Below the pieces are notes generated by a model. It ran no database searches. It saw nothing but the letters and a program-made list of their open reading frames with translations, and was not told where the DNA came from. From Micromonospora sp. WMMD1102 (GTDB lineage Bacteria > Actinomycetota > Actinomycetes > Mycobacteriales > Micromonosporaceae), in contig NZ_JARUBN010000001.1 in assembly GCF_029626265.1 (NCBI RefSeq), forward strand, positions 4,839,001-4,903,000: a stretch of DNA of 64,000 bases, read 5' to 3'. Of the stretch, positions 53,803 to 64,000 are shown piece after piece (within the stretch, counting starts at the first letter, position 1; every line of letters starts with the position of its first letter). Made by a program: the position numbers and the translations under genes.

Positions 53803-55941
53803 GTGGCTGACAATCGACCCGAGCAAACCTCGCTGGACTGGTCCGATCTCGACCAGCGTGCCGTGGACACCGTCCGAGTGCTGGCCGTCGACGCCGTCGA
53901 GAAATCCGGCAACGGCCACCCGGGCACGGCGATGAGCCTGGCACCGGCCGCCTACCTGCTGTTCAACCGGGTCATGCGGCACGACCCGTCGCACCCCGAC
54001 TGGACCGGCCGGGACCGGTTCGTGCTGTCGGCCGGGCACAGCAGCCTCACCCTCTACGTCCAGCTCTACCTCAGCGGCTACGGTCTCGGCCTGAGCGACC
54101 TCAAGTCGCTGCGCCAGTGGGGTTCGCTCACCCCCGGCCACCCCGAGCACGGGCACACCCGGGGCGTCGAGACCACCACCGGCCCGCTCGGGCAGGGGCT
54201 CGGCAACGCGGTCGGGATGGCGATGGCCGCCCGCCGCGAGCGGGGCCTGCTCGACCCGGACGCCGCGCCCGGCACATCCCCGTTCGACCACCACATCTGG
54301 TGCATCGCCTCCGACGGCGACATCGAGGAGGGGATCAGCCACGAGGCCAGCGCGCTCGCCGGGCACCAGCGGCTCGGCAACCTGATCCTCATCTACGACG
54401 ACAACGAGATCTCGATCGAGGACGACACCCGGATCGCCAAGAGCGAGGACGTCGCCGCCCGCTACGAGGCGTACGGCTGGCACGTGCAGACCGTGGACTG
54501 GCGCAGCGGGGAGACCGACGACGGCCACTACCACGAGGACGTGGCGGCGCTGTACGACGCGCTGCTGGCGGCCAGGGCGGAGACGAACCGGCCGTCGTTC
54601 ATCGCGCTGCGCACCATCATCGGCTGGCCGGCGCCGACCAAGCAGAACACCGGCAAGATCCACGGTTCGGCGCTCGGTGCCGACGAGGTCGCCGAGACCA
54701 AGAAGCTGCTCGGGTTCGACCCGGCCCAGCACTTCATGGTCGACGACGAGGTGCTGGCGCACGCCCGTCAGGTGCTGGAGCGGGGCCGGGCCGCCCGCGC
54801 CGAGTGGGAGACCGCCTACCAGGCGTGGGCCGACGCCAACCCAGAGGGCAAGGCGCTGCACGACCGGCTGGCCACCCGTACGCTGCCGACCGGCTGGACC
54901 GACGCGCTGCCCGAGTTCCCCGCGGACGCCAAGGGGATCGCCACCCGGGCCGCCTCCGGCAAGGTGCTCAACGCCCTCGCCCCGGTGCTGCCGGAACTCT
55001 GGGGCGGCTCGGCCGACCTGGCCGAGAGCAACAACACCACCATGGAGGGCGAGCCCTCCTTCATCCCCAGCGACTACGCCACCAAGGCGTTCCCGGGCAA
55101 CGAGTTCGGCCGCACCCTGCACTTCGGCATCCGCGAGCACGCGATGGGTGCGATCCTGAACGGCATCGCGCTGCACGGCGGCACCCGCCCCTACGGCGGC
55201 ACCTTCCTGGTCTTCAGCGACTACATGCGCCCGGCGGTCCGGCTCGCCGCGCTGATGAAGCTGCCGGTGGTCTACGTCTGGACGCACGACTCGATCGGCC
55301 TCGGCGAGGACGGCCCGACGCACCAGCCGGTCGAGCACCTGACCGCGCTGCGCGCCATCCCCGGGCTGGACGTGATCCGCCCGGCCGACGCCAACGAGAC
55401 CGCCTGGGCCTGGCGGCGGGCACTGGAGAACACCGACCGGCCCGCCGCGCTGGCGCTGAGCCGGCAGACGCTGCCGACGCTGGACCGCGGCGAGCTGGCC
55501 GGCGCGGACCAGACCGTCAAGGGCGGCTACGTCCTCGCCGAGGCGTCGAACGCGCAGCCGAAGGTGATCCTGATCGGCACCGGCTCCGAACTCCAGCTCT
55601 GCCTGACGGCCCGGGACCGGCTGGAGGCCGAGGGGACCCCGACCCGGGTGGTCTCGATGCCCTGCCAGGAGTGGTTCCGGGAGCAGGACTCGGCCTACCA
55701 GGACTCGGTACTCCCCCGCGACGTGCGGGCCCGGGTCAGCGTGGAGGCAGGCATCGCGATGTCCTGGCGGGACCTGATCGGCGACAGCGGCGAGGCGGTC
55801 AGCCTGGAGCACTACGGCGCCAGCGCGCCGTACAGCGTGCTCTTCGAGCAGTTCGGATTCACTCCCGACCGGATCGTCGCGGCCGCGCACGCGTCGCTGA
55901 CCCGGGTGGGCCAGATCACCGGTGACACCACCGGCAACTGA
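53803..55941 (+). CDS. tkt: Transketolase
   Basis: This 712-aa thiamine-diphosphate enzyme of the non-oxidative pentose phosphate pathway shows KSGNGHPGTAMSLAP, TGPLGQGLGNAVGMAMA, the TPP-Mg motif GDGDIEEGISHEAS (continuing to YDDNEIS) and the central FGIREHAMGAILNGIALHGG. The GTG start follows GAGGAG. It leads the tkt-tal-pgi-zwf-opcA-pgl block, which directs carbon between glycolysis and NADPH/pentose production. Confidence 0.96.
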   Translation: MADNRPEQTSLDWSDLDQRAVDTVRVLAVDAVEKSGNGHPGTAMSLAPAAYLLFNRVMRHDPSHPDWTGRDRFVLSAGHSSLTLYVQLYLSGYGLGLSDLKSLRQWGSLTPGHPEHGHTRGVETTTGPLGQGLGNAVGMAMAARRERGLLDPDAAPGTSPFDHHIWCIASDGDIEEGISHEASALAGHQRLGNLILIYDDNEISIEDDTRIAKSEDVAARYEAYGWHVQTVDWRSGETDDGHYHEDVAALYDALLAARAETNRPSFIALRTIIGWPAPTKQNTGKIHGSALGADEVAETKKLLGFDPAQHFMVDDEVLAHARQVLERGRAARAEWETAYQAWADANPEGKALHDRLATRTLPTGWTDALPEFPADAKGIATRAASGKVLNALAPVLPELWGGSADLAESNNTTMEGEPSFIPSDYATKAFPGNEFGRTLHFGIREHAMGAILNGIALHGGTRPYGGTFLVFSDYMRPAVRLAALMKLPVVYVWTHDSIGLGEDGPTHQPVEHLTALRAIPGLDVIRPADANETAWAWRRALENTDRPAALALSRQTLPTLDRGELAGADQTVKGGYVLAEASNAQPKVILIGTGSELQLCLTARDRLEAEGTPTRVVSMPCQEWFREQDSAYQDSVLPRDVRARVSVEAGIAMSWRDLIGDSGEAVSLEHYGASAPYSVLFEQFGFTPDRIVAAAHASLTRVGQITGDTTGN

Positions 55942-55956
55942 GGGAGCGTTGCAGAC

Positions 55957-57144
55957 ATGACTGACCGGTTGGGTGAGCTCACCGCCGCGGGAGTGGCGGT
56001 CTGGCTCGACGATCTTTCGAGAGTACGGCTGAGTTCCGGCAACCTGGACGAGCTGCGGCGGCAGAAGCACCTGGTCGGGGTGACCACCAACCCGACCATC
56101 TTCGCCAAGGCACTGAGCGACGCCGACGAGTACAACTGGCAGCTGCGGGACCTGGCGGTGCGCGGGGTCAGCGTCGAGGAGGCGGTACGCGCGCTCACCA
56201 CGTACGACGTGCGGTGGGCCTGCGACGTCATGCGCCCGGCGTACGACAGCAGTGCCGGGGTGGACGGTCGGGTCTCGATCGAGGTGGACCCGCGGCTGGC
56301 GTACCGGACCGAGCCGACGGTGGCCGAGGCGAAGGCGCTGTGGTGGCTCATCGACCGGCCCAACCTGTTCATCAAGATCCCGGCGACCGAGGCCGGGCTG
56401 CCGGCCATCACCGCGACCCTGGCCGAGGGGATCAGCGTGAACGTGACGCTGATCTTCGGGCTGGAGCGCTACTCGCAGGTGATGGAGGCGTTCCTGGCCG
56501 GGCTGGAGCAGGCGAAGGCGAACGGGCACGACCTTTCCAGGATCGCCTCGGTGGCGTCGTTCTTCGTCTCCCGGGTCGACAGCGAGGTCGACAAGCGGCT
56601 GGACAAGCTCGACGGCGCCGGCCGGCCGGAGATCGCGGCGCTGAAGGGCAGGGCGGCGGTCGCCAACGCGCAGCTCGCGTACGAGCGGTACGCCGAGGTC
56701 TTCTCCTCGGACCGCTGGCAGGCGCTGGCCGACGCCGGTGCGCATCCACAGCGCCCGCTCTGGGCCTCCACCTCCACGAAGAACCCGGAGTACCGGGACG
56801 TGATCTACGTCGAGGAGCTGATCGCGCCCGGCACCGTCAACACCATGCCGGAGCCGGTGATCGACGCCTACGCCGAGCACGGCGAGACCCGCCCGGACAC
56901 CGTCACCGGCTCCTACGACCAGGCCCGGGAGGTCTTCGCCGGGCTGGCCGACGCCGGTGTCGACTTCGACGACGTGATCGCCACCCTGGAACAGGAGGGC
57001 GTGGAGAAGTTCGAGGCGAGCTGGCAGGAGCTGCTGGACGGCGTCCGCAAGTCGCTGGAGGCCGCCGCCGAGGGTGCCGGCGAGCCGAACCAGGCCGCCA
57101 GCGAGAACGCCGAGGCGGCCGCCCGGGCGGGAGGCAACGCGTGA
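55957..57144 (+). CDS. tal: Transaldolase
   Basis: The 395-aa product forms a Schiff base through Lys140 ([13 protein letters not shown]). The opening [32 protein letters not shown] and later [25 protein letters not shown] and [12 protein letters not shown] are standard. It follows tkt by 15 bp and overlaps pgi by 4 bp (GTGA). The Ala/Glu-rich C-terminal tail of about 20 residues is extra. Confidence 0.95.
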   Translation: MTDRLGELTAAGVAVWLDDLSRVRLSSGNLDELRRQKHLVGVTTNPTIFAKALSDADEYNWQLRDLAVRGVSVEEAVRALTTYDVRWACDVMRPAYDSSAGVDGRVSIEVDPRLAYRTEPTVAEAKALWWLIDRPNLFIKIPATEAGLPAITATLAEGISVNVTLIFGLERYSQVMEAFLAGLEQAKANGHDLSRIASVASFFVSRVDSEVDKRLDKLDGAGRPEIAALKGRAAVANAQLAYERYAEVFSSDRWQALADAGAHPQRPLWASTSTKNPEYRDVIYVEELIAPGTVNTMPEPVIDAYAEHGETRPDTVTGSYDQAREVFAGLADAGVDFDDVIATLEQEGVEKFEASWQELLDGVRKSLEAAAEGAGEPNQAASENAEAAARAGGNA

Positions 57145-58817
57145 CCGCAAGCGATCTGCTGGACGGCGGCTGCGAGGGTGCGGCCGGGCTGGCCGTCTAC
57201 GGCGCGGAGGCGGTCGACGCCGCCGCGCCGGCCTCGGCCCGGGCCGCGCTGCTGGCCGAGGACGTACCGGCCCGGCTGGCCGGCAAGGACGCGACACTGT
57301 GGGGGCCGGAGGCGCAGGCCGAGGCGGCGATCCGGCTCGGCTGGGTGGACACCTTCCGGCGCAGCCGGGAACTCCTCCCCCAACTCGCCGAGCTGAAGAC
57401 GGAACTGGCCGACCTGGACCACGTGGTACTCGCCGGGATGGGCGGCTCGTCGCTGGCCCCCGAGGTGATCACCCGTACCCTCGGCAAATCGCTTACCGTG
57501 CTGGACACCACCGACCCGGGGCAGGTGCGCGCGGCGATCGCCGACCGGCTGGACCGGACCGTGGTGGTGGTGGCCAGCAAGTCCGGCTCGACCGTGGAGA
57601 CCGACAGCCACCGGCGGGCGTACTGGCAGGCGTTCCTGGACTCCGGCCTGACCGAGGCGGAGGCCGGGCGGCGTTTCGTGATCGTCACCGACCCGGGTTC
57701 GCCGCTTGCCGACACCGCCGCCGAGATGGGCGCCTTCGTGGTGCTCGCCGACCCGGACGTCGGCGGTCGCTACTCGGCGCTCACCGCGTTCGGACTGGTC
57801 CCGTCGGCACTGGCCGGGGTCGAGGTGGCCGAACTGCTGGACCAGGCCGAGGAGCTGGCCGGCGCGCTCGGCGGCCCGCAGGACAACCCCGGGCTGGCGC
57901 TCGGCGCCGCGCTCGGCGCCGCCGCCACCACCGGCCGGGACAAGGTCGCGCTGGTCTCCGACGGCACCGGCATCGACGGCTTCGGCGACTGGGCCGAGCA
58001 GCTGATCGCCGAGTCGACCGGCAAGAACGGCGTCGGCATCCTGCCGGTGGTGGTCGAGGACCCGGGCAGCCCCGGTGCGACCGGACCGGACGTGTTGACC
58101 GTCACCTACGGCGGCGGGCTCGCCGCCGGTGCGGTGCCGGGCGGCGGGATCCGGCCCGACCTGGCCGTGAACGGCCCGCTCGGCGCGCAGTTCCTGGCCT
58201 GGGAGTACGCATGCGCCGTCGCCGGGGTGGTGCTCGGGATCGACCCGTTCAACCAGCCGAACGTGACCGAGTCCAAGGAGAACACCAACCGGCTGCTCGG
58301 CACCGGGCTGCCGGTCGAGACGCCGACCTTTGTCGACAGCGGGGTCGAGGGGTACTGGTTCCCGGGCGAGCCGCAGCGGTCCGACCCGCTCCCCGGCGAC
58401 CTGGCCGGGGCGCTGCGCCTGCTGGTGGCCGGGCTCGGCAACGACGGCTACCTTGCCGTGATGGCCTACCTGGACCGGTTCGCCGACGCCAAGACCGCAC
58501 AGGTGCGCCCCGGGCTGGCCGCCGCGTCGGGCCGGCCGGTCACCTTCGGCTGGGGACCCCGGTTCCTGCACTCCACCGGGCAGTACCACAAGGGCGGTCC
58601 GCAGCTCGGGTCGTACCTGCAGATCACCGGTGACGTGGCCGAGGACCTGCCGGTGCCCGGCAGGGCGTACTCGTTCGGGCAGTTGCAGGCCGCGCAGGCC
58701 GCGGGCGACCGGGAAGCTCTCGCCCAGCGGGGCCGGCCGGTGCTCCGGCTGCACCTGACCGACCGGGGCGCCGGAATTCCGCACCTCCTCGACGCGGTAC
58801 GGGGCCTGCGGAGTTGA
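57141..58817 (+). CDS. pgi: Glucose-6-phosphate isomerase
   Basis: This 558-aa SIS-domain isomerase interconverts glucose-6-phosphate and fructose-6-phosphate. Visible segments are [37 protein letters not shown] and the C-terminal [13 protein letters not shown] and [14 protein letters not shown]. The GTG at 57141 overlaps the tal stop, so the two are coupled. It is of the tal-linked actinobacterial/cyanobacterial type rather than the E. coli type. Confidence 0.92.
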   Translation: MTASDLLDGGCEGAAGLAVYGAEAVDAAAPASARAALLAEDVPARLAGKDATLWGPEAQAEAAIRLGWVDTFRRSRELLPQLAELKTELADLDHVVLAGMGGSSLAPEVITRTLGKSLTVLDTTDPGQVRAAIADRLDRTVVVVASKSGSTVETDSHRRAYWQAFLDSGLTEAEAGRRFVIVTDPGSPLADTAAEMGAFVVLADPDVGGRYSALTAFGLVPSALAGVEVAELLDQAEELAGALGGPQDNPGLALGAALGAAATTGRDKVALVSDGTGIDGFGDWAEQLIAESTGKNGVGILPVVVEDPGSPGATGPDVLTVTYGGGLAAGAVPGGGIRPDLAVNGPLGAQFLAWEYACAVAGVVLGIDPFNQPNVTESKENTNRLLGTGLPVETPTFVDSGVEGYWFPGEPQRSDPLPGDLAGALRLLVAGLGNDGYLAVMAYLDRFADAKTAQVRPGLAAASGRPVTFGWGPRFLHSTGQYHKGGPQLGSYLQITGDVAEDLPVPGRAYSFGQLQAAQAAGDREALAQRGRPVLRLHLTDRGAGIPHLLDAVRGLRS

Positions 58818-58866
58818 CGGTGACCGGGCATGCTGACAGGAACCTACCGACCGAGGAGGGGGTGCC

Positions 58867-60381
58867 GTGAATCCGCTGCGCGACCCGCAGGACCGGCGGT
58901 TGCCGCGGATCCCGGAGCCGTGCGCGCTGGTGATCTTCGGTGTCACCGGGGACCTGGCCCGCAAGAAGCTGCTGCCGGCCGTCTACGACCTGGCCAACCG
59001 GGGCCTGCTGCCGCCCGGCTTCGTGGTGCTCGGGTTCGCCCGGCGCGACTGGGGCGACGGCGACTTCGAGTCGATGGCCCGGGACGCGGCACAGGCACAC
59101 GCCCGGACACCATGGCGGGAAGAGGTATGGGGCCGGCTGGCCGGCAACATCAAGTTCGTCGGCGGCGCGTTCGACGACGACGCCGCCTTCGACAAGTTGG
59201 CGAACTGCCTGGACGAGCTGCGGGACAGCCACGGCATCGGCGGCAACGCCGCCTTCTACTTCTCCATCCCGCCGGCAGCGTTCCCGACCGTGCTCAAGCA
59301 GCTGGCCCGGACCGGCATGGCCGACAACGACAAGTGCGGCGGCTGGCGCCGGGTGGTGGTGGAGAAGCCGTTCGGGCACGACCTCGGCTCGGCGAAGGCG
59401 CTCAACGACCTGGTCGACGACGTCTTCACCCGGGACGACGTGTTCCGGATCGACCACTACCTGGGCAAGGAGACCGTCCAGAACATCCTCGCGCTGCGGT
59501 TCGCCAACAGCCTCTTCGAGCCGCTGTGGAACTCCAAGTACGTCGACTCGGTGCAGATCACCATGGCCGAGGACGTCGGGATCGGCACCCGGGCCGGCTT
59601 CTACGACGCCACCGGCACCGCCCGGGACGTGTTGCAGAACCACCTCCTGCAACTGCTCGCCCTGGTGGCGATGGAGGAGCCGACAAGCTTCGACGCCAGC
59701 GAGATCCGGGCCGAGAAGCTGAAGGTGCTGCGCGCGATCACCCTGCCCGAGGACGTGCGCACCGGCACGGTACGCGGGCAGTACCTGCCCGGCTGGGTGG
59801 CCGGCAAGCGGGCGGTCGGCTACCTCGACGAGGAGGGCGTGCCGCCGGAGTCGACCACCGAGACGTACGTCGCGGTGCGGCTGGGCATCCAGAACCGGCG
59901 CTGGGCCGGGGTGCCGTTCTACATCCGCGCCGCCAAGCGGTTGCCGCGCCGGGTGACCGAGGTCGCCATCATGTTCAAGAAGGCGCCGCACCTGCCGTTC
60001 AACCCCGCCGACATGGAGATGCTCGGCAACAACCAGCTCGTCATCCGGGTGCAGCCGGACGAGGGCGTGGTGCTGAAGTTCGGCTCCAAGGTCCCCGGCA
60101 CCACGATGGAGGTCCGGGACATCGCGATGGACTTCCAGTACGGCGAGGCGTTCACCGAGTCCAGCCCCGAGGCGTACGAGCGGCTGGTGCTGGACGTGCT
60201 GATCGGTGACCGGACCCTCTTCCCGGACGCCGCCGAGGTCGAGCAGAGCTGGCAGGTAATCGACCCGCTGGAGGATGCCTGGGAGGGCACCCGACCGGAG
60301 CCGTACCGGGCCGGCGAGTGGGGTCCGCGGGCCGCCGACGAGATGCTGGCCCGGGAGGGCCGGGCCTGGCGGCGGGCGTGA
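58867..60381 (+). CDS. zwf: Glucose-6-phosphate 1-dehydrogenase
   Basis: This 504-aa enzyme is the NADP-dependent entry point of the pentose phosphate pathway. The coenzyme fold [18 protein letters not shown] is followed by VVEKPFGHD and the substrate motif [13 protein letters not shown] with His197. The GTG follows GAGGAGGGGG. OpcA, its actinobacterial/cyanobacterial activator, comes next, consistent with a G6PDH-OpcA pair. Confidence 0.96.
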   Translation: MNPLRDPQDRRLPRIPEPCALVIFGVTGDLARKKLLPAVYDLANRGLLPPGFVVLGFARRDWGDGDFESMARDAAQAHARTPWREEVWGRLAGNIKFVGGAFDDDAAFDKLANCLDELRDSHGIGGNAAFYFSIPPAAFPTVLKQLARTGMADNDKCGGWRRVVVEKPFGHDLGSAKALNDLVDDVFTRDDVFRIDHYLGKETVQNILALRFANSLFEPLWNSKYVDSVQITMAEDVGIGTRAGFYDATGTARDVLQNHLLQLLALVAMEEPTSFDASEIRAEKLKVLRAITLPEDVRTGTVRGQYLPGWVAGKRAVGYLDEEGVPPESTTETYVAVRLGIQNRRWAGVPFYIRAAKRLPRRVTEVAIMFKKAPHLPFNPADMEMLGNNQLVIRVQPDEGVVLKFGSKVPGTTMEVRDIAMDFQYGEAFTESSPEAYERLVLDVLIGDRTLFPDAAEVEQSWQVIDPLEDAWEGTRPEPYRAGEWGPRAADEMLAREGRAWRRA

Positions 60382-60421
60382 CCCTCCGGACGGCAACAAC
60401 GACAGCAACCAGGAGGCAGCG

Positions 60422-61405
60422 TTGATCGGCCTGTGGGACACCACCGGAAACGAGGTGGTGAAGGCGCTGGCCGCCGAGCGGCGCAGTGCCGGCGGAGTGG
60501 CCAGCGGCATGGCGCTGACCCTGATCGTCGTCGTCGACGAGCCCCGGGTCCGGGAGGCCGAGGCGGCGGTCACCATCGCCTCGGCCGCGCACCCGTGCCG
60601 GATGGTGGTGGTGGTCCGCTCCGACATCGAACGGGACCGCAACCGGCTCGACGCCGAGATCGTCGTCGGCGGCCGGCTCGGCCCCGGCGAGGCGGTGGTG
60701 ACCCGGATGTACGGCCGGCTCGCCCTGCACGCCGAGTCGGTGGTGATGCCGCTGCTGGTCCCGGACGTGCCGGTGGTGACCTGGTGGCACGGCGAGCCGC
60801 CGGCCGAGATCGCCAACGACTTCCTCGGGGTGGTGGCGGACCGCCGGATCACCGACTCGGCCCAGGCCGCCGACCCGGTGGAGGCGCTGCGGCAGCGGGC
60901 CCGGGACTACGCACCCGGTGACACCGACCTGGCGTGGACCCGGATCACCCCGTGGCGCACCCTGGTCGCCGGGGCCTTCGACACCACCGAGGGCAACCGG
61001 GTCACCTCGGCCACCGTGGTCGCCCCGCACACCGACCCGACGGCCGCGCTGATGATCGGCTGGCTGAAGGCCCGGCTGGGGCTGCACCCGCACTGGGAGC
61101 ACACCAGCGAGTTCCCCCGGATGCGGTCGGTGGAGCTGCACTGCGCCAACGGCGACGAGCTGGTGCTGACCCGGGACGACAACCAGGCGACGTTCACCCG
61201 TACCGGGCAGGCCGTCCGGCGGCTGCCGCTGGTTCGCCGCCCGCTCGGCGACGAACTCGCCGAGGAGCTGCGCCGGCTCGACCCGGACCAGATCTACGCC
61301 GAGGCGTTGGGTGCCGCCGCCGGGGTGGCCGGGCTGGAGAGCCGGCCGGCCCAGCGGGTGCACGTCTGGAAGGACCCGACCAAGCAGCCGCAGGGCGTGG
61401 CGTGA
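60422..61405 (+). CDS. opcA: G6PDH assembly/activator protein OpcA
   Basis: The 327-aa product starts at a TTG 5 nt after AGGAGG (LIGLWDTTGNEVVKAL). Segments PCRMVVVVRSDIE, VVMPLLVPDVPVVTWWHGEP, ITPWRTLVAGAFD and CANGDELVLTRDD match OpcA. It binds and activates glucose-6-phosphate dehydrogenase. It overlaps pgl by 4 bp. Confidence 0.94.
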   Translation: MIGLWDTTGNEVVKALAAERRSAGGVASGMALTLIVVVDEPRVREAEAAVTIASAAHPCRMVVVVRSDIERDRNRLDAEIVVGGRLGPGEAVVTRMYGRLALHAESVVMPLLVPDVPVVTWWHGEPPAEIANDFLGVVADRRITDSAQAADPVEALRQRARDYAPGDTDLAWTRITPWRTLVAGAFDTTEGNRVTSATVVAPHTDPTAALMIGWLKARLGLHPHWEHTSEFPRMRSVELHCANGDELVLTRDDNQATFTRTGQAVRRLPLVRRPLGDELAEELRRLDPDQIYAEALGAAAGVAGLESRPAQRVHVWKDPTKQPQGVA

Positions 61406-62157
61406 CCGGCACGACGGTGGAGGTGCACGCCGGTCCCGAGCTGCTCGCCCAGGCGGTCGCGACCCGGCTGCTGGTCCGGATCATCGACGCCCAGATCGAA
61501 CGCGGCGAGGCGAGCGTGGTGCTGACCGGCGGCCGGATCGCGGCGGCGGTGCACCGGGCGGTACGCGAGCTGCCGGCCCGGGACGCGGTCGACTGGTCCC
61601 GGGTCGACGTCTGGTGGGGTGACGAACGCTTCCTGCCGGCCGGGGACCCGGAACGCAACGAGACCCAGGCCCGGGAGGCGCTGCTGGACGCGCTGCCGCA
61701 GCTGCGGGTGCATGCGATGCCCGCCTCGGACGGCCCGGACGGTGCCGATCCGGTGGCGGCGGCGGCCCGGTACGCGGCCGAACTCGCCGCCGCCGGCCCG
61801 GCTGGGGCCGTCCTGCCGCACTTCGACGTGCTGATGCTCGGGGTCGGCGAGGACGGCCACGTCGCCTCGCTCTTCCCGGGACATCCGGTCGACGACGAGA
61901 ACGGGCCGGTGAGTGCGGTCCGGGACAGCCCGAAGCCGCCACCGGTGCGGATCACCCTGACCCGGGAGGCCATCAACACCGCCGAGGACGTCTGGCTGAT
62001 CGCCAGCGGCAGCGGCAAGGCCGAGGCGGTCGGCCTGGCGCTCGGCGGCGACGCCGGCCCGGTGCGGGTGCCGGCGGCCGGGGTCGCCGGGGTGCGGCGG
62101 ACCCGTTGGCTGCTGGACGGGGCTGCGGCGGCCGAGGTGAAGCCCGGCCTGCGCTGA
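61402..62157 (+). CDS. pgl: 6-phosphogluconolactonase
   Basis: This 251-aa NagB/DevB-type enzyme hydrolyses 6-phosphogluconolactone. VVLTGGRIAAAVH, VDVWWGDERFLPAGDPERNE and FDVLMLGVGEDGHVASLFPG are intact. The GTG at 61402 overlaps the opcA stop. It is the last gene of the pentose-phosphate block; a bidirectional hairpin follows. Confidence 0.95.
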   Translation: MTGTTVEVHAGPELLAQAVATRLLVRIIDAQIERGEASVVLTGGRIAAAVHRAVRELPARDAVDWSRVDVWWGDERFLPAGDPERNETQAREALLDALPQLRVHAMPASDGPDGADPVAAAARYAAELAAAGPAGAVLPHFDVLMLGVGEDGHVASLFPGHPVDDENGPVSAVRDSPKPPPVRITLTREAINTAEDVWLIASGSGKAEAVGLALGGDAGPVRVPAAGVAGVRRTRWLLDGAAAAEVKPGLR

Positions 62158-62180
62158 TCCGCCCCGACGAGAAGTGCCAG

Positions 62181-62208
62181 CCGGGCGGCTCCGGGAGGAG
62201 CCGCCCGG
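62181..62208. terminator. Bidirectional hairpin terminator between pgl and rbpA
   Basis: Perfect 12-bp arms (CCGGGCGGCTCC and complement) flank GGGA. The hairpin lies between the convergent stops of pgl and rbpA. Confidence 0.7.
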
Positions 62209-62215
62209 AGTCAGC

Positions 62216-62560
62216 TCAGGCCCGGCCCCGGCGGGCCCGCAGCGCGGCCAGCGCCTCGGCGAGGATCGCCTCCGCGTCCGCCTCGCTGCGCCGCTCCTTC
62301 ACGTACGCCAGGTGCGACTTGTACGGCTCCGACCTCGGCCGCCCCGGCGGGTTGTGTACGTCCTGCCCGGCCGGCTGCCCGCAGTGCGGACAGTCCCAGG
62401 TCTCCGGGATCTCGGCCTCGGCCGCCAGCAGGATCTCCAGCATGTGCCCGTTGCCGCACCAGTAGGTGACCGGACGGCGGGGGGCGGGTTCGTATCGCTC
62501 GGTCGGTCGGGCTGGGCCGGCACCGACTCGGCTGCCACGGATAGCACTGCCACTGGGCAC
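62216..62560 (-). CDS. rbpA: RNA polymerase-binding protein RbpA
   Basis: This 114-aa actinobacterial transcription factor stabilises open complexes with the principal sigma factor. The core domain carries cysteine pairs (YWCGNGH, WDCPHCGQPAG). The basic linker and sigma-interaction helix follow (SHLAYVKERRSEADAEAIL). The GTG start gives VPSGSAIRGSRVGAGP, the standard N-terminal tail. Confidence 0.95.
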   Translation of the reverse strand: MPSGSAIRGSRVGAGPARPTERYEPAPRRPVTYWCGNGHMLEILLAAEAEIPETWDCPHCGQPAGQDVHNPPGRPRSEPYKSHLAYVKERRSEADAEAILAEALAALRARRGRA

Positions 62561-62607
62561 GGCTATCGCTCCGTTCGTCAGAGGAGGGGATCCCCAGGGG
62601 GTATGAC

Positions 62608-62647
62608 AAACTGCGCGCGGCCCACGTTAGCGGACCGCGCGCGGTTT
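62608..62647 (-). terminator. Intrinsic terminator after secG
   Basis: A 13-bp GC-rich stem (one G-U pair) with a 14-nt loop lies 15 bp beyond the secG stop, followed on that strand by GTTTGTC. It should end the pgk-tpiA-secG transcript. Confidence 0.6.
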
Positions 62648-62662
62648 GTACGCCCTGGTTTG

Positions 62663-62917
62663 TCAGGTGGTCTCGGCGAGACGCAGCCAGAGACCCAGCC
62701 CGACGATGCAGGCGAACCAGACAAGACCCACCAGAACGGTGTATCGGTCGAGGTTCTTCTCGGCCACCGAGGAGCCGGCCAGGCTGGAGCTGACCCCTCC
62801 GCCGAACATGCTCGACATCCCGCCGCCCTTGCCCCGGTGCAGCAGGATCAGCAAGGTGAGCAGCACGCTCGTGATCACCAGCAACACGATCAACGTGTAT
62901 GCGAACCAGATCGGCAT
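62663..62917 (-). CDS. secG: Protein translocase subunit SecG
   Basis: This 84-aa protein has two membrane helices (FAYTLIVLLVITSVLLTLLI and LVGLVWFACIVGLGLWL) joined by the conserved loop LLHRGKGGGMSSMFGGG. It is an accessory subunit of the SecYEG channel. The pgk-tpiA-secG order is typical of actinobacteria. Confidence 0.95.
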   Translation of the reverse strand: MPIWFAYTLIVLLVITSVLLTLLILLHRGKGGGMSSMFGGGVSSSLAGSSVAEKNLDRYTVLVGLVWFACIVGLGLWLRLAETT

Positions 62918-62968
62918 GGTAGGGGTCAGTCCTCTCAGCTACGCGGGGCCCGTCAAGGATAGCGACCG

Positions 62969-63766
62969 TCAGCGGGAGATGTGCTCCGGGAACCGGCAGA
63001 TCTGCGCGAACTCCTCGGCGTCCAGGCTCGCCCCGCCGACCAGGGCGCCGTCCACGTCCGGCTGCGCCATGATCGCGGCGATGTTGGCCGCCTTGACCGA
63101 GCCGCCGTAGAGGATCCGGACCTGGTCGGCCGCCTCCTGGCCGTGCACCTCGGCGAGCCGCTGCCGGATCGCCCCGCAGACCTCCTGGGCGTTCTCCGGC
63201 GTCGCGGTCTTGCCGGTGCCGATCGCCCAGACCGGCTCGTACGCGACGACCACCTTGACGACCTGCTCGGCGGTCAGCCCGGCCAGCGAGCCGTCGAGCT
63301 GGCCGCGGACGTACGCCACCTGCCCGTCCTGCTCGCGGACGTCCAGGCCCTCGCCGACGCAGACGATCGGGGTCAACTCGTTTGCCAGTGCCGCCTTCGT
63401 CTTGGCATTGACAAGCGCGTCGTCCTCGTTGTGGTACGTCCGCCGCTCGGAGTGCCCGACCACCACGTAGGTGCAGCCGAGCGCGGTCAGCAGCGCACCC
63501 GAGATGTCCCCGGTGTACGCCCCGCCCTTGTGCGGCGAGAGGTCCTGTGCGCCGTACCCGATCAGCAGCTTGTCGCCGTCGACCGCCGTCTGCACGGTCC
63601 GCAGGTCGGTGTACGGCGGCAGCACCACCGTCTCCACCTCGGTCAACCGCTTCTCGTCGAGGCTCGCGGCGAGCTTCTGGATCAGCAGGTTCGCTTCCCT
63701 GTGGTTGAGGTTCATCTTCCAGTTGCCGGCCATCAGCGGACGGCGGGCGGGTGCGGGGGTGGCCAC
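62969..63766 (-). CDS. tpiA: Triosephosphate isomerase
   Basis: This 265-aa TIM barrel has GNWKMNLNH (substrate Lys), the catalytic His in [11 protein letters not shown], the catalytic Glu in [11 protein letters not shown] and [11 protein letters not shown]. The GTG at 63766 shares one base with the pgk stop, so translation is coupled. Glycolytic and gluconeogenic. Confidence 0.97.
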   Translation of the reverse strand: MATPAPARRPLMAGNWKMNLNHREANLLIQKLAASLDEKRLTEVETVVLPPYTDLRTVQTAVDGDKLLIGYGAQDLSPHKGGAYTGDISGALLTALGCTYVVVGHSERRTYHNEDDALVNAKTKAALANELTPIVCVGEGLDVREQDGQVAYVRGQLDGSLAGLTAEQVVKVVVAYEPVWAIGTGKTATPENAQEVCGAIRQRLAEVHGQEAADQVRILYGGSVKAANIAAIMAQPDVDGALVGGASLDAEEFAQICRFPEHISR

Positions 63767-64000
63767 TACTGCTCCAGTGCGACGATGCCGGGGAGAGCCT
63801 TGCCCTCCAGGTATTCCAGCGAGGCTCCCCCGCCGGTCGAGATGTGCCCGAACGACGACTCGTCCAGGCCCAGCGCGCGGACCGCGGCTGCGGAGTCGCC
63901 GCCGCCGACCACCGTGAAGCCCTTGACCGAACTGATCGCCTCGGCCACCCCCCGGGTGCCGGCGGCGAACGGGGCCAGCTCGAAGACGCCCATCGGCCCG
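63766..64000 (-). CDS. pgk: Phosphoglycerate kinase, C-terminal part (runs off the window)
   Basis: About 77 C-terminal residues are present: [56 protein letters not shown]. This is the ATP-binding C-domain end of phosphoglycerate kinase. The 5' part lies beyond position 64000. It is coupled to tpiA by a 1-base overlap. Confidence 0.95.
   Translation of the reverse strand, partial: GPMGVFELAPFAAGTRGVAEAISSVKGFTVVGGGDSAAAVRALGLDESSFGHISTGGGASLEYLEGKALPGIVALEQ

Noticed and set aside
53779..57297. Very long open frame on the minus strand opposite tkt-tal
   Set aside because: It is antisense to two certain genes; the composition (Val/Arg/Gly/Leu repeats without domains) is the usual mirror of GC-rich coding DNA.

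Overview
The window looks like chromosome of a high-GC filamentous actinobacterium, most likely a Micromonosporaceae genus (Micromonospora or a close relative). This is inferred from the strong third-position GC bias, from actinobacterial markers (RbpA, OpcA, acVLRF1, AcnR, an EKGRRIVGAERQ-type HTH protein) and from the gene order suf-ctaA-ctaB-tkt-tal-pgi-zwf-opcA-pgl-rbpA-secG-tpiA-pgk. No species can be named from sequence alone.

Layout. 1-9.2 kb: asparagine synthetase (minus strand), Xaa-Pro aminopeptidase, a two-gene unit of a membrane TrkA-N/RyR protein and a small SLOG-like nucleotide-binding protein, an ArsR-type regulator and a peptide-transporter lipoprotein. 9.2-11.9 kb is decayed: a secreted protein, a truncated and frameshifted IS701-type transposase, the tail of an antibiotic-phosphotransferase-like gene, and a NUDIX gene whose 5' end looks broken. 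11.9-16.8 kb: a CBM2-like/papain-like amidase pair, then two tandem PfkB sugar-kinase-TIR fusions, the first degenerate. 17-29 kb: aconitase, an acyl-CoA-synthetase-like N-terminal protein, an NDK-like/eIF2B-like pair, a RIO kinase, HAD and nitrilase hydrolases, a thioesterase with an intact IS1380-type element inserted at its stop codon, and the aconitase repressor AcnR. 29-31.6 kb: a three-gene unit of a membrane protein with a Gly/Cys tail, a DUF692 (MNIO) enzyme and a DUF2063-like partner. 31.6-42 kb: housekeeping and transport genes, among them G/U DNA glycosylase, an ABC exporter, an ABC-F ATPase, a zinc metallopeptidase, acVLRF1 and a LysE exporter. Near 42.63 kb two convergent genes, a penicillin acylase and an AbiEi-like gene, are cut at the same point.

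43-64 kb is core metabolism: the SUF iron-sulfur operon sufR-B-D-Rieske-C-S-U-T, heme A and heme O synthases, the pentose-phosphate/glycolysis block tkt-tal-pgi-zwf-opcA-pgl, RbpA, and the secG-tpiA-pgk end of a glycolytic operon.

The most promising non-routine loci are: (i) the tandem PfkB-TIR fusions, where one TIR keeps its catalytic-position Glu and the other has Gln plus a frameshift; (ii) the Gly/Cys-tailed membrane protein with the MNIO enzyme and partner, a candidate peptide- or tail-modification system; (iii) the RyR/TrkA-N + SLOG pair; and (iv) the NDK-like/eIF2B-like pair. All four suggest nucleotide, sugar-phosphate or metal-oxidase chemistry. Their functions are inferred from domains and context.
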